Assembly (NCBI RefSeq): GCF_017498545.1
Contig: NZ_CP071793.1
Location: forward strand, 2,480,001 to 2,544,000
DNA from: Sulfidibacter corallicola
Lineage (GTDB): Bacteria > Acidobacteriota > Holophagae > Acanthopleuribacterales > Acanthopleuribacteraceae
Length of the DNA: 64,000 bases
Direction: 5' to 3'
Of the stretch, positions 55,936 to 64,000 are shown piece after piece (the first letter of the stretch is position 1; each line of letters starts with the position of its first letter). The position numbers and the translations under genes are program-made. The notes under the pieces are model-generated. The model was not told the origin of the DNA. It saw nothing but the letters and a program-made list of their open reading frames with translations, and searched no databases.

Positions 55936-56853
55936 CGCGCACGTTTCGCGGTGCACCGCCCATCGGGGCCATGAGCGATCGTGGCCCCGTTCGGCCGGCA
56001 CGGGTAGGGATCGGCACTCGGTTGCCGGTCTCCCGATTCCTAGACAGGCTGATTTGGGGTTTGCGGGCGCGACCGCCGTCGCATTCGCGAAAAGACAATG
56101 CCACATGCAAGGCAACAAACGGGGGAGCCAGGGTGCTCCCCTTTTTGCGTTGGCGATCCCGATTCCGAATAAGGGCCCCGCGGCCTTGCGGGACAATGCC
56201 TCCGCCCTGGTCGAGCACGAGCGTTCGGGTGTGAATCCGCCCGTTTTTCGAAGATCCCAGGCCATGATTCTTTGTAAAAAAACGGCATGAAGCCTTCGAT
56301 TTCATTGTTCCCCAACCAACACAGTTTAGATTCAGCCCTAAGACAATCACACTGATGGGAACGTCCCGCGAAACGGGATCCACCAGGTCGTTCGGAACCC
56401 GGCCGAGGCGTTGGTCGCGACGCGGGTGATCCGACGACCGATCCCCGATCGCCCTCGCATGAGCCGGCCTCGACCGGTTCGCGCGAGACCGGACATCCCC
56501 CCAACTCGCGCCCCTGAACGAACAACGGTTTCCGAAGAGACGTTCTCTGAACCGGCCTGATCTCCCGTGCAGTGCGGTCTCGGCGGTCGGGTGCCCGGTT
56601 TGGGCGAATCACGCGAAACCAAGAGCATTGCCGAGACCCGACGCCAGAGACCCGGCCCATCCAGCCAGGCCGCTCGGGACGCTGCAGCGATTCCGGTCCT
56701 GGATGGGCCCGCACCCGATCACCTCCATCCCCCACCTTCGCCCGGCCCGCTCGCGGCCTCGGGACCGCAACGGCGGGCACGTGTTTGCCTCGTGGCAAAC
56801 CGCAAACTCCGGCGCCCCGCGCCGGCAAAGCTTCCAGCAAGGATGTGCACCCT
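55936..56853. other. Gene-free stretch before the DsrE genes
   Basis: Apart from the terminator at 56122-56146 I see no supported feature. ORFs here lack codon bias and ribosome-binding sites. The promoter of the DsrE unit must lie in the last part. Confidence 0.4.
56122..56146 (+). terminator. Rho-independent terminator downstream of the Hdr-like gene
   Basis: Stem GGGGAGC / GCTCCCC with a 6-base loop followed by TTTTT, about 190 bp after the stop codon. Confidence 0.8.
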
Positions 56854-57186
56854 ATGACAGCCTACCTGTACATCGAATCGCGAGATCCCTTCGACAGTGC
56901 CGACAGCCGGTACTTCCCCGACCTCGTCAAGGGCACGCGGGAACGCGGCCACAAGACCACGCTCTTCCTCGTCCAAAACGGCGTGCTGCCCGCGCGCAAG
57001 GGTTCCCAATTCAGCGACCGGTTCCGCGAGCTGGCGGAAGCCGGGATCACCATCTACGCCGACGACTTCTCGCTGGCCGAACGCGCCATCGGTGCGGCCG
57101 ATACCGACAGCCACGTCCAGTCCGCCGGCATGGACCGCCTGCTCGATCTGCTGCTCGAACCGGACACCAAAGCCGTCTGGCACTGA
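56854..57186 (+). CDS. DsrE-family protein 1
   Basis: 110 aa, DsrE/TusD-like fold pattern (YLYIESRDPFDSADSRYFPDLV, KTTLFLVQNGVLPARKG, GITIYADDFSLAERAI). Lacks the active-site Cys of sulfur-relay members. AAGGA 10 bases before the ATG. First of three tandem DsrE-family genes (55 and 15 bp gaps), suggesting a heteromeric complex like DsrEFH. Confidence 0.78.
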   Translation: MTAYLYIESRDPFDSADSRYFPDLVKGTRERGHKTTLFLVQNGVLPARKGSQFSDRFRELAEAGITIYADDFSLAERAIGAADTDSHVQSAGMDRLLDLLLEPDTKAVWH

Positions 57187-57241
57187 ACGGGGTCCCGCCC
57201 CGAAACCGCCCACGGAACGCTGAGAGAAGGAGTACCGACTC

Positions 57242-57649
57242 ATGAGCAAGACCCTCACCCTGGCCCTGATGGACGCGCCCTACGAGAAGGCCGCCTCCAC
57301 CACCGCGTTGCGCCTGATCCACGAGGCGCTCTCCCGCGGTCACAACGTCAACGTGTTCGCCTACGAAGGCGCCGTCAACCTGACCATGGCCGATCAGAAG
57401 CCCCACGCCAATCCGGTCAAGGGCACTTCGCTGGAGGAGGAAGATCACCCCACCACCAAAGAGTGGATCGGCTCCCTGTTCGAGCTCGCCGAAAACAAGG
57501 GCGCCACGCTGAAGTGGATCAACTGCGGCCTCTGCGTCGACGAACGGGGCGCCGGGAACTGGATTCCCGGCCCGGTGCGCGGCGGCCCACCACATTTCGT
57601 CGCGTTCGCCAAATCCAGCGACGCGACGCTGGTCATTCCCACCAAGTAA
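57242..57649 (+). CDS. DsrE-family protein 2, with conserved Cys motif
   Basis: 135 aa, start MSKTLTLALMDAPYEKAAS; DsrE fold with KWINCGLCVDERG (two Cys, CxxC-type) and a conserved GPVRGGPPHF segment near the C-terminus. It is the only member of the triplet with the cysteine that could carry a persulfide, so it is the likely catalytic subunit. Preceded by AGAAGGAG. Confidence 0.82.
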   Translation: MSKTLTLALMDAPYEKAASTTALRLIHEALSRGHNVNVFAYEGAVNLTMADQKPHANPVKGTSLEEEDHPTTKEWIGSLFELAENKGATLKWINCGLCVDERGAGNWIPGPVRGGPPHFVAFAKSSDATLVIPTK

Positions 57650-57664
57650 GCTGAGGAGCCTTTC

Positions 57665-58045
57665 ATGAAAGTATTGAACATCGTGGAGACCGCCTATCGC
57701 GCGACGGTCGAAGAGCAGGACGACACGATTCTGTGGCTGTCCCACAACCTGAAAAAGGCGGGCGCGGAGGTTTCCGTACTGCTGCGCGCCAACGCCGTCA
57801 ACTACGCCGTCGAAGGTCAAAACGCGTCCGGGCTGAGCTTCGGCGCCAAAAAGCAAACCAATCCGGTGGACATCGTGCGCGACATCAAGGACATGGTGGC
57901 CGCCGGGATTCCGGTCCTGCTGGTGGCCGAAGACGCTTCCCAACGCGGCCTACCCGACGACCGCCTGATCCACGGCGTCGAAAAAATCCCGGCGGGTGAT
58001 CTGCCGCAACTGTTCGATCGCTTCGATCACGTGTGGCACTGGTAG
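57665..58045 (+). CDS. DsrE-family protein 3
   Basis: 126 aa, MKVLNIVETAYRATVEEQDD, then LLRANAVNYAVEGQNASG and GIPVLLVAEDASQRGL; DsrE/F fold, no cysteine. GAGG (in GAGGAGCC) about 6 bases before the ATG. Last of the triplet; together with genes at 56854 and 57242 it resembles a three-subunit DsrEFH or TusBCD-like complex, but no dsrAB or tusA-like gene is nearby. Confidence 0.8.
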   Translation: MKVLNIVETAYRATVEEQDDTILWLSHNLKKAGAEVSVLLRANAVNYAVEGQNASGLSFGAKKQTNPVDIVRDIKDMVAAGIPVLLVAEDASQRGLPDDRLIHGVEKIPAGDLPQLFDRFDHVWHW

Positions 58046-58069
58046 TTCCAGCCACGAAATCGCCCGAGG

Positions 58070-58091
58070 TGCCGGCTCGCCTGGGCCGGCA
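58070..58091 (+). terminator. Possible terminator hairpin after the DsrE triplet
   Basis: Stem TGCCGGC / GCCGGCA with 8-base loop, 24 bp after the stop; only a weak TCGTTT follows. Confidence 0.4.
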
Positions 58092-58938
58092 TCGTTTGGG
58101 GGAGGGTTGGGCACGACCGTGCTTGGTTTGAACTGCATTGGTTTTATTTCCACCACGGAGGTCGCGGAGATCGCGGAGGCGGAGGGGACGCGTCCCTGCA
58201 TCGCTGCCGCCTGCATTTGAGGAGGTGTCGTTCCGGCGGAGGACGGAACCACCCAGTTGGGCAGGCCGCAAAAGAAACACCATAGCCCTGCTTTTCTTGG
58301 TTTGGATTTTTCCTGGCTGTCTGATTTGGATTGGACGACGGCAAGACCCATCTCGAGTTGAATGCATCGCGTCGTCTCGAGGGAGAACCCGAAAAGCACA
58401 GTGATTTCAAAAACGCAAATATATAAATATTAACATTTTACAACTAACCAGGTTTTACTCTGGTTTCCCTGGGGAAGGAACCCACAGCCACTGCCGATCG
58501 AGAGGTGAAGCTGGCGTTTAACTCAGGTCCAGTTAGGGGCCATCCAGAAACGGAAAGATCGTGACTGCCAATATGATTTGGCTGGATGGACACCAGTGAG
58601 ACATCACTCGGAAAGGAGGGGACGGCCTGCCGCTCACGCATCGCGACAAAACGCTGCAGTCCAACCGGTTGTGCGGAGTTCGGCCTCCGATTGCACCATC
58701 GAGAACCGCTCGATTCAGGTCTATTTGATCCATACAAAACCCTCTTTCACCTCTAAGGGCCCACCGAGGCGTTTCTTTCCTAATTTGGAAAAATTGTGTC
58801 TTCAAACCTCCGCGTGCTCATCTCCGTGAACGCTGGGAACTCTGTGGTAAAAAAAAACTTAGCGACAAAACCCCGCCACCTACGAGATTTTATCTCCGAT
58901 CGCGCAGCATGAGGTAAAATCCTGCGGAGGAGTGGCGC
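58092..58938. other. Gap with dispersed repeat copy 3
   Basis: Contains copy 3 of the dispersed repeat (58285-58385, core 58332-58366 with two or three mismatches) and an AT-rich part at 58410-58450. The stretch 58450-58930 has no credible gene; it holds the promoter of idi. Confidence 0.55.
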
Positions 58939-59520
58939 ATGCAGGGAACCCGGGACGAGGGAATCGAAGACGAGCTTTATTTGGTGGATGCACGGGACCA
59001 GGTGCTGGGATCGGCGTCCAAGTCGCGCTGCCACGATGGCGAAGGCCTGCTGCACCGCGCTTTTTCGGTGTTCATCTTCGATTCCGGAAATCGGTTGCTG
59101 CTGCAACGGCGCGCCGCGAGCAAACGCCTGTGGCCCCATTTCTGGTCCAACAGTTGTTGCAGCCATCCCCGCCACGGTGAGTCGTTGGAAGACGCCACCC
59201 TGCGACGGCTCCAAGAAGAGTTGGGCATGCAGGCCCGGCTCGAACCACTCTACGCCTTCCAGTACCACGCCCGTTTCGGCACCGCGGGCAGCGAGCACGA
59301 ATTGTGTCACGTGTTCTTCGGCAAGACCGATGCGCCGCCCGTTCCGTGGGAAGCTGAGATCGCGGCGATTCGATGGGTCGATGCCGAATCCCTGACGACC
59401 GAAATGGCGGCCGAACCGGAGCGATTCACGCCCTGGTTCCAACAGGAGTGGCAACGCATCCGCACCGAATTCTGGCAGCGCATCTTGGACGGCACACCCG
59501 ACTCATCGACACCGAGGTGA
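58939..59520 (+). CDS. idi: Isopentenyl-diphosphate delta-isomerase, type I
   Basis: 193-aa Nudix-fold enzyme interconverting isopentenyl and dimethylallyl diphosphate. Diagnostic residues: LLHRAFSVFIF, catalytic Cys and metal-binding His in WSNSCCSHPRHGE, Nudix-like RRLQEELGM, and acidic metal ligands in SEHELCHVFF. GGAGG 8 bases before the ATG. Translationally close to the SEC-C protein gene (4 bp gap). Suggests isoprenoid synthesis; the other pathway genes are not in the window. Confidence 0.94.
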   Translation: MQGTRDEGIEDELYLVDARDQVLGSASKSRCHDGEGLLHRAFSVFIFDSGNRLLLQRRAASKRLWPHFWSNSCCSHPRHGESLEDATLRRLQEELGMQARLEPLYAFQYHARFGTAGSEHELCHVFFGKTDAPPVPWEAEIAAIRWVDAESLTTEMAAEPERFTPWFQQEWQRIRTEFWQRILDGTPDSSTPR

Positions 59521-59524
59521 CACC

Positions 59525-60013
59525 ATGGACCTTTGCCCCTGCGGCTCCCAAAAAACGTTTGCCACCTGCTGCGGCCCCCAACTCGCGGGCAACGAGACCG
59601 CCAAGACCGCCGAAGCCCTGATGCGGGCGCGATACACCGGCTACACCCGCGCCGATGCCGAGTTCATCGTGGCCACCACCCATCCCGACAAACGCGCCGA
59701 AGTGGATCCCGAGAGCGTCCGCGAGTGGGGCGAGCTGGCCGAGTGGCTCTCGCTGCAGATCCAGAAGGTGGAGGCCGGGACCGAAACGGACACCGAGGGT
59801 TTCGTGACCTTCGTGGCCCGCTTCCGCGAAAACGGCGAGGAGCACGAGCACCACGAGCGCTCCCTGTTCCGCAAGGAAGGCGACACCTGGTACTTCGTCG
59901 AGGGCCACAAGCCGGCCGTGGTACGCAAGGTAGTCAAGACCAGGCGTAACGACCCCTGCCCCTGCGGCAGTGGCCAGAAATACAAGAAATGCTGCGGCAA
60001 AGCCGGCAGCTGA
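59525..60013 (+). CDS. YchJ-like SEC-C motif protein
   Basis: 162 aa. SEC-C zinc-binding motifs at both ends (CPCGSQKTFATCC, 4-16, and CPCGSGQKYKKCCGK at the C-terminus) around a small NTF2/YchJ-like middle domain (TAEALMRARYTGYTRADAEFIVATTH, then VEGHKPAVV). YchJ family, function unknown; SEC-C motifs bind Zn and often proteins such as SecB. Co-transcribed with idi. Confidence 0.9.
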   Translation: MDLCPCGSQKTFATCCGPQLAGNETAKTAEALMRARYTGYTRADAEFIVATTHPDKRAEVDPESVREWGELAEWLSLQIQKVEAGTETDTEGFVTFVARFRENGEEHEHHERSLFRKEGDTWYFVEGHKPAVVRKVVKTRRNDPCPCGSGQKYKKCCGKAGS

Positions 60014-60482
60014 CCGCATGGCTCGCTCGGGTGCCACACCATACCTGGTTTCACGTCGCTCGCCACCCATGCTGATGGAATGGGTTGTATTTGATGAGCG
60101 ATGGTTCGGGGTAACCCAATATAGAGGTGATCGACGCTCGTGGCCAATCTTGGAGGGATGGGTCACAATCGAATTTTGGGCGAAGGTTCGTGATAAACCG
60201 AATGTTTGGATGCTTCCCGTATGCGGCCAATCCTGGTGGGATGGCCGCGGGCGCAGCAACCGTATGCTTGGACCACCACTCGATTAAAACGCGGACCTCT
60301 GACCCGCCACCAGCAGGGACCCTGAAAGGGTCATACAGAACAGCGAAGGCGGTCCGGTGTTCCGTATGGACATTGTCCACGATCGACCGGATGCTTGGAC
60401 GTGCACCGTTCGGGGCCAATCCTGGAGGGATGGCCAGCCGGATGTTGGGTTCATCATTTGTTTAGAACGCGCACCTCTGGTG
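60014..60482. repeat. Hairpin-repeat units downstream of idi/ychJ
   Basis: Copies of GGCCAATCnTGGnGGGATGG-type units at about 60143-60160, 60225-60245 and 60415-60432 with CGGATGTTTGG and CCAGCAGGGACCCTGAA links, same family as 7.8-8.4 kb. No gene seen. Confidence 0.75.
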
Positions 60483-60871
60483 CGCCACCAGCAGGGACCC
60501 TGAAGGGGTCACACAGTACAGCGAAGGGTTAAGGAGTCGGAACGACGACGCAACCCTGGTTGCCTGGGGTTCCCGATATCGAGCCCTGGAGGGGCGGGGC
60601 TACGAAGGGCTCCGCGATGGTGACGGACACTCCGCGATGGGCTCCGCGACGGTGACGGGCACTCCGCGATGGGCTTTGTAGTCCCGCCCCGTTGGGGCTG
60701 GGGTCCGGGGACCTCGAACAACCAGGGTTGCGTCGCCTCCAGCTCCTTAACCCTTCGCTGTATTGTGTCGTCCCTTCAGGACGCCCGCTGGTGGCGTGCC
60801 TGCGGCACGCGTTTTTATCAATGATGGTCCAAGCATGGTGTTGGCCATCCCTCCAGGATTGGCCGCGAACG
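60483..60871. repeat. Palindromic MITE-like element, copy B (inverted relative to copy A)
   Basis: About 390 bp, on the opposite strand to 7923-8283. Its right part 60720-60871 matches 7923-8074 inverted, 151 of 152 bases by eye; its left part (CAGCGAAGGGTTAAGGAG, then GACGACGCAACCCTGG at about 60517-60560) matches the right end of copy A inverted. The middle differs by a short internal duplication (CTCCGCGATGG, three times, 60609-60684). Confidence 0.75.
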
Positions 60872-61246
60872 AGGAGCATCCAAACATCCGGTTGGCCACG
60901 AACGGAGAGCATCCAGGCATTGGGTAAATTTCGAATCATCGGCCAGCCAAGGATGGGGATGTCGCGCCCCTGGCCATCCCTCCAGGATTGGCCGCGAACG
61001 GGGTGTATCCAGGCATTCGGCCGCTGCGCCCGGAGCCATCCCTCCAGGATGGGTCGCGAACAACGACCAGCCAGGCATTCGGTTTGCCTCGGACATTGGC
61101 ACCGCCGTGATCGACACGCGTTCGAACCCGACGCACTTCTGGACGGATGCCCATCCGGTGTACGTTCAAGCCGGAACGCATGCCACGCTCGCGGGAACCC
61201 CGGCCCGCGCCAAACCCGCGAGCATGCACCGCATGTTTTTTTCCGG
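60872..61246. repeat. Further shuffled repeat units
   Basis: Two or three reverse-orientation hairpin units (GGCCATCCCTCCAGGATTGG near 60972 and a GCCATCCCTCCAGGATGG variant near 61032) with ATCCAGGCATT linkers, then about 150 bp without recognisable feature up to the TetR operator region. Confidence 0.65.
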
Positions 61247-61277
61247 TTGACACGACAAGGGTGTTGTGGGATCGTTT

Positions 61278-61306
61278 TTAAACAATTGTTTAATACGGTT
61301 GTTTAA
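61278..61306 (+). promoter_or_regulatory. TetR-type operator
   Basis: Perfect 16-bp palindrome TTAAACAATTGTTTAA (61278-61293), followed by another half-site TTGTTTAA at 61299-61306. It sits 30-58 bp upstream of the TetR gene start, the expected place for autorepression. Confidence 0.7.
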
Positions 61307-61335
61307 AACGACTGTCGATTCTCCAGGAGCCGATC

Positions 61336-61974
61336 ATGAGCCCGCCCAAAACGACCAAGCTCGTCGAAGAGACCCGCCAGGCTCTCTTCGACGCCGCCCG
61401 CGAAACCTTCGCCAAGGATGGCTTCCAAGGCGCTCGCGTGGACCGGATCGCCGAACGCGCCGGCGTCAACAAAGCCCTCATCAACTACCATTTCGGCGGC
61501 AAGAAACGGCTGTTTCACGCCATCATCGAAGACCTCACCCGCACCCTCGCCCAAAGCCTTCGCGATGCCATCGACCCCGACGCCCCGCCCGAACGACAAC
61601 TCCGCTGTTTCATCCGACACATGGCCGCCAACGTCAAAGATCATCCTGAATTCCCGCGGCTCCTTTTACTCGAAACCGTCGAGGAAGATCCCATTCCCGA
61701 CGGCCCTCCGCAACACCTGGCCCAGGTCCTCGAAATCATGGCGGGCATCATCGAAAAGGGCCAGCGACTTGGCGTTTTCAAGCCGATGAATCCTTTTTTC
61801 GCCCACATGCACCTGGTGTCGAGCTTCGCCCTCTACCAATTGACCGGCCCCCTGAGAGACCGGGTGGCCGAGCTGACGGCCCTACCCGAGCACAGCCTGT
61901 CCATGGACCACTTCATTGCCTTCGTGGAAGAACAAATCATGGCTGGATTCATGGTGACCCCACCCAAGGAGTAA
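61336..61974 (+). CDS. TetR-family transcriptional regulator
   Basis: 212 aa. N-terminal HTH (RQALFDAARETFAKDGFQ, then VDRIAERAGVNKALINYHFGGKKRLF) is classic TetR; the C-terminal part (about 80-212, MAANVKDHPEFPRLLLLE) resembles the ligand-binding domain of efflux-pump repressors of the AcrR/CecR kind. Start ATG has AGGAG 6 bases upstream. A perfect palindrome precedes it. The efflux adaptor follows after 232 bp in the same direction, so it very likely controls that pump. Confidence 0.92.
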   Translation: MSPPKTTKLVEETRQALFDAARETFAKDGFQGARVDRIAERAGVNKALINYHFGGKKRLFHAIIEDLTRTLAQSLRDAIDPDAPPERQLRCFIRHMAANVKDHPEFPRLLLLETVEEDPIPDGPPQHLAQVLEIMAGIIEKGQRLGVFKPMNPFFAHMHLVSSFALYQLTGPLRDRVAELTALPEHSLSMDHFIAFVEEQIMAGFMVTPPKE

Positions 61975-62206
61975 CCGCCCCGACCCGCCCGGATCGGGGA
62001 ACGGCCCCATCGTCCCACCGCTCCCCTTCCCCGTGACCGGGCAGGCCCCACCAAATCTACCGAACCTCCACCGGCCCCCTCGCGCCGAGCGTGGCACCGC
62101 TTTGTCCGGATCGAAGCGGCGGCCGGAACGGACTCGGTGTGTCTCGAGATGCGACGGCACCATTTCGGCCGCCGCCGAACCTTTGAACGACGAAAGGAAG
62201 GACGAC

Positions 62207-63319
62207 ATGAGCCTTTACAAGCTATTGACTTCGTTAGCACTTAGCTGCCTGCTCCTCAACTGCTCGAAGCCCGAGGAGTTCACCTTCGACGAACTCCCCC
62301 GACCCGTGATCACCCAGGTGGTGCGTGCAGGAGAACCCCTGGACCAGCGCATCCTGACCGGCACGATCCAAGCCACCGAGGCCGTGCCCCTGGCTTTCGA
62401 AGTCACCGGCAAGATCGATCGCGTCACCGTGAACCTGGGCGACGCATTCGCGCAAGGCGATCTGCTGGCCCAACTGGAACAAACCAACTTCGACCTCACC
62501 GTCAAGCAACGCAAGGGCATGCTGTTGGAGGCCAAGGCCAGGTTGACGCGGGCCGAAAGCGACTTTCACCGAAAATCGGACCTGGTGAAGGAACAGGCAG
62601 TGTCCCGCGCGGCCTTCGAGGCCGCCGAAGCCGAATTCGAAGCGGCGCGGCAGGCGGTCGAAGTCGCGGCAGCCAGCCTGGCGCTCGCGCAGCAACACTT
62701 CGAGGATACGTTGCTGCTGGCGCCCTACGACGGCGTGGTCACCGGCCGCCTGATCGAGCCCAGCCAACAGGTGAGCGCCGGAGCACCGGCCCTGGCCATT
62801 CAAAATGTGGCAGGGCTCGAGGTCTCGGTGGCGGTCCCGGAGAACCTGTTGCACCGCATCCAGCTCGGTTCGCGCCACAAGGTCCGGTTCCCGGTGCAGA
62901 AGAAACGGGGCATCCTGGCCGTGATCACCGAGATCGGGGAACGCGCCCAGGCCAAGACGACCTTTCCGGTCACCCTGCTGCTCGACAGCCAGCCCGAGTT
63001 CCTGAAGCCCGGCATGACGGCGGAAGTCATCCTGGAACTGCCTCCCGAAAAGCCGGGCGCACCGGCCGGTACCTTTCCCATTCCCCTGACGGCACTGCGG
63101 GCGGACGCCCAGCAGGGTCAGCAGGTCTTTCTGTTCGAGCCCCAACCCGGTCGGGTCAGCCTGCGCTCGGTCCGCGTGGCCGCGCTGAACGGCACCCAAG
63201 CCTACATCTCCCAGGGCCTCCACGACGGCGATGTGGTGGTCGTCAAGGGCGTCCACTTCCTCCACGACGGCATGCGCGCCCGCCTGGTCGGGTCCAGCCC
63301 GGCCTGGTACCCCAACTAG
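62207..63319 (+). CDS. RND efflux periplasmic adaptor (membrane fusion lipoprotein)
   Basis: 370 aa. Lipoprotein signal (MSLYKLLTSLALSCLLLNCS, Cys near 19). Order: lipoyl-like segment (EVTGKIDRVTVNLGDAFAQGDLLAQLE), alpha-helical hairpin (about 85-160, ARLTRAESDFHRKSDLVKEQ), second lipoyl-like half (LLAPYDGVVTGRLIEPSQQV), beta-barrel and membrane-proximal domain to the C-terminus. AAGGAAGGA precedes the ATG. Bridges the inner-membrane RND pump and an outer-membrane channel; the pump gene follows after 9 bp. Start at 62207 is chosen because the signal peptide begins there. Confidence 0.94.
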   Translation: MSLYKLLTSLALSCLLLNCSKPEEFTFDELPRPVITQVVRAGEPLDQRILTGTIQATEAVPLAFEVTGKIDRVTVNLGDAFAQGDLLAQLEQTNFDLTVKQRKGMLLEAKARLTRAESDFHRKSDLVKEQAVSRAAFEAAEAEFEAARQAVEVAAASLALAQQHFEDTLLLAPYDGVVTGRLIEPSQQVSAGAPALAIQNVAGLEVSVAVPENLLHRIQLGSRHKVRFPVQKKRGILAVITEIGERAQAKTTFPVTLLLDSQPEFLKPGMTAEVILELPPEKPGAPAGTFPIPLTALRADAQQGQQVFLFEPQPGRVSLRSVRVAALNGTQAYISQGLHDGDVVVVKGVHFLHDGMRARLVGSSPAWYPN

Positions 63320-63328
63320 GAGGCACCC

Positions 63329-64000
63329 ATGAGTCTCAGTTCGATCGCCTTTCGCTACAAACGGCTGATGTTCACCATGGTCGTGGCATTGATGGTCTAC
63401 GGCGTGGTCAGTTATTTCAAGCTGCCCGCGCGCGAAGATCCCAAAATCACGATTCGCGAGGCCCTGGTCCAGACCAGCCATCCCGGCATGCCGGCGGACC
63501 GCGTCGAAGCGCTGATCACGACCACCTTGGAGGAGGCCATCATCGAGATGCCCGAAATCAAGGAAGTTCGTTCCATCTCGCAACCGGGCCTCTCGATCAT
63601 CCACGTGGAAGTGGAAGACATCTACTTCGACCTGGGCCAGATCTGGGACGACCTGCGCCAGAAGATCGAACCGGTCGTCGTGGATCTGCCGGAAGGCACC
63701 GCGACCCCCCTGATCAACGACAGCTTCGGCGACGTGGCGGTCGTCACGGCGGCGCTGCACGGCGAGGACTACCACATGGGCGAACTGTTCGACCTGGCCC
63801 AACACATTCGGACCCAGGTGTACGCCGTGGAGGGTACGGAAAAGGTCGAGCTGCTGGGCGTTCAGGAGGAGCGGATCTTCCTGGATTACTCGGACGCCGT
63901 CTTGGCGCGTTTCGACCTGACCCCGAGCCAACTGGCCGGCATCCTGCGCGCCCAGAACATCATTCAGCCAGGGGGCGAACTGGACACCGGCGAGCGCGCT
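63329..64000 (+). CDS. RND efflux transporter permease (5' part only)
   Basis: First 224 residues, open at the window edge. N-terminal helix (RYKRLMFTMVVALMVYGVV) followed by the RND porter-domain pattern (KLPAREDPKITIREALVQTSHPG, then EALITTTLEEAI and EVRSISQPGLSIIHVE). Most like the heavy-metal/hydrophobe RND group with PAREDP motif. AGGAGG 5 bases before the ATG. Forms an operon with the adaptor lipoprotein. Confidence 0.93.
   Translation, partial: MSLSSIAFRYKRLMFTMVVALMVYGVVSYFKLPAREDPKITIREALVQTSHPGMPADRVEALITTTLEEAIIEMPEIKEVRSISQPGLSIIHVEVEDIYFDLGQIWDDLRQKIEPVVVDLPEGTATPLINDSFGDVAVVTAALHGEDYHMGELFDLAQHIRTQVYAVEGTEKVELLGVQEERIFLDYSDAVLARFDLTPSQLAGILRAQNIIQPGGELDTGERA

Noticed and set aside
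53953..56265. 770-aa minus-strand open frame opposite the Hdr-like gene
   Set aside because: Shadow frame: Fe-S and membrane motifs are on the plus strand, and the minus-strand frame has the reversed codon bias typical of an artefact.
56572..56853. N-terminal extension of the first DsrE-family gene
   Set aside because: The extra 94 codons are Pro/Arg-rich, unlike the DsrE fold, and a good start exists at 56854.
60818..61306. ORFs in the 60.8-61.3 kb repeat region
   Set aside because: They follow the palindromic units and have no homology-like pattern or start signals.
62234..63931. 565-aa minus-strand open frame opposite the efflux genes
   Set aside because: Plus strand encodes clear RND adaptor and pump sequences with ribosome-binding sites; this frame is a shadow.
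1..64000. tRNA, rRNA or phage attachment sites
   Set aside because: No cloverleaf-like segments with the conserved GTTCGAATC-type arm or rRNA sequence were recognised, and no integrase gene is present.

Overview
High-GC bacterial DNA (about 64% G+C by eye) with few AT-rich islands, many palindromic intergenic repeats, and a mixture of housekeeping and secondary-metabolite genes. The style (giant NRPS/PKS genes, 6-bladed propeller lipoproteins, Hdr-like Fe-S oxidoreductase, DsrE triplet, NorC/NorB-like pair, type I isopentenyl-diphosphate isomerase) fits a Gram-negative soil or marine bacterium such as an Acidobacteriota (Holophagae/Acanthopleuribacter-like) or a myxobacterium. This placement is inference; no rRNA or taxonomic marker gene is present.

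Layout. 1-5278 (minus): start of a polyketide protein with acyl-AMP ligase, KR-like, ACP and ketosynthase domains, running off the left edge. 5.6-11.7 kb: ordinary genes (MmyB-type regulator divergent from an aldo/keto reductase, ttcA, a GAF-like protein, a membrane protein) and repeat-filled gaps. 13.2-36.3 kb (plus): two NRPS genes, one C-A-PCP-TE and one of 6348 aa with six C-A-PCP modules. 37.9-40.2 kb: an operon of a sugar-free-looking trio, namely a LolA/outer-membrane-sorting-like protein, a 93-aa cysteine-rich secreted peptide and a propeller lipoprotein. 40.4-41.2 kb: a DUF1778/GNAT toxin-antitoxin pair. 41.8-47.5 kb (minus): a KS-AT-KR*-ACP PKS followed by a stand-alone luciferase-like monooxygenase. 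47.7-50.3 kb: MoeB/ThiF-rhodanese, MoaD-like carrier and a BNR-repeat propeller. 51.2-52.9 kb: NorCB-like pair. 53.1-55.9 kb: J-domain protein divergent from an Hdr-like membrane Fe-S oxidoreductase. 56.9-58.0 kb: three DsrE-family genes. 58.9-60.0 kb: idi and a YchJ-like SEC-C protein. 61.3-64 kb: TetR regulator plus RND efflux adaptor and pump (pump cut by the right edge).

How the genes work together. The NRPS and PKS genes probably make one hybrid lipo- or ketopeptide. Terminal sequences suggest a non-collinear order: six-module NRPS (basic KS-linker-like tail) to PKS (acidic docking-like tail) to the C-A-PCP-TE protein, whose thioesterase would release the product. The acyl-AMP ligase protein at the left edge may supply an acyl starter, but it could belong to a separate pathway extending leftwards. 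Module 5 reads as threonine; modules 4 and 6 have almost the same specificity code; the TE-module adenylation domain lacks the usual Asp235 and carries an acidic residue one position later, as in beta-amino-acid domains. Both KR-like domains look catalytically damaged.

The most unusual structural feature is a 152-bp near-perfect inverted repeat (7923-8074 and 60720-60871, one mismatch seen) that brackets about 52.6 kb including the whole NRPS/PKS region. It is part of a larger mobile-looking palindromic element.
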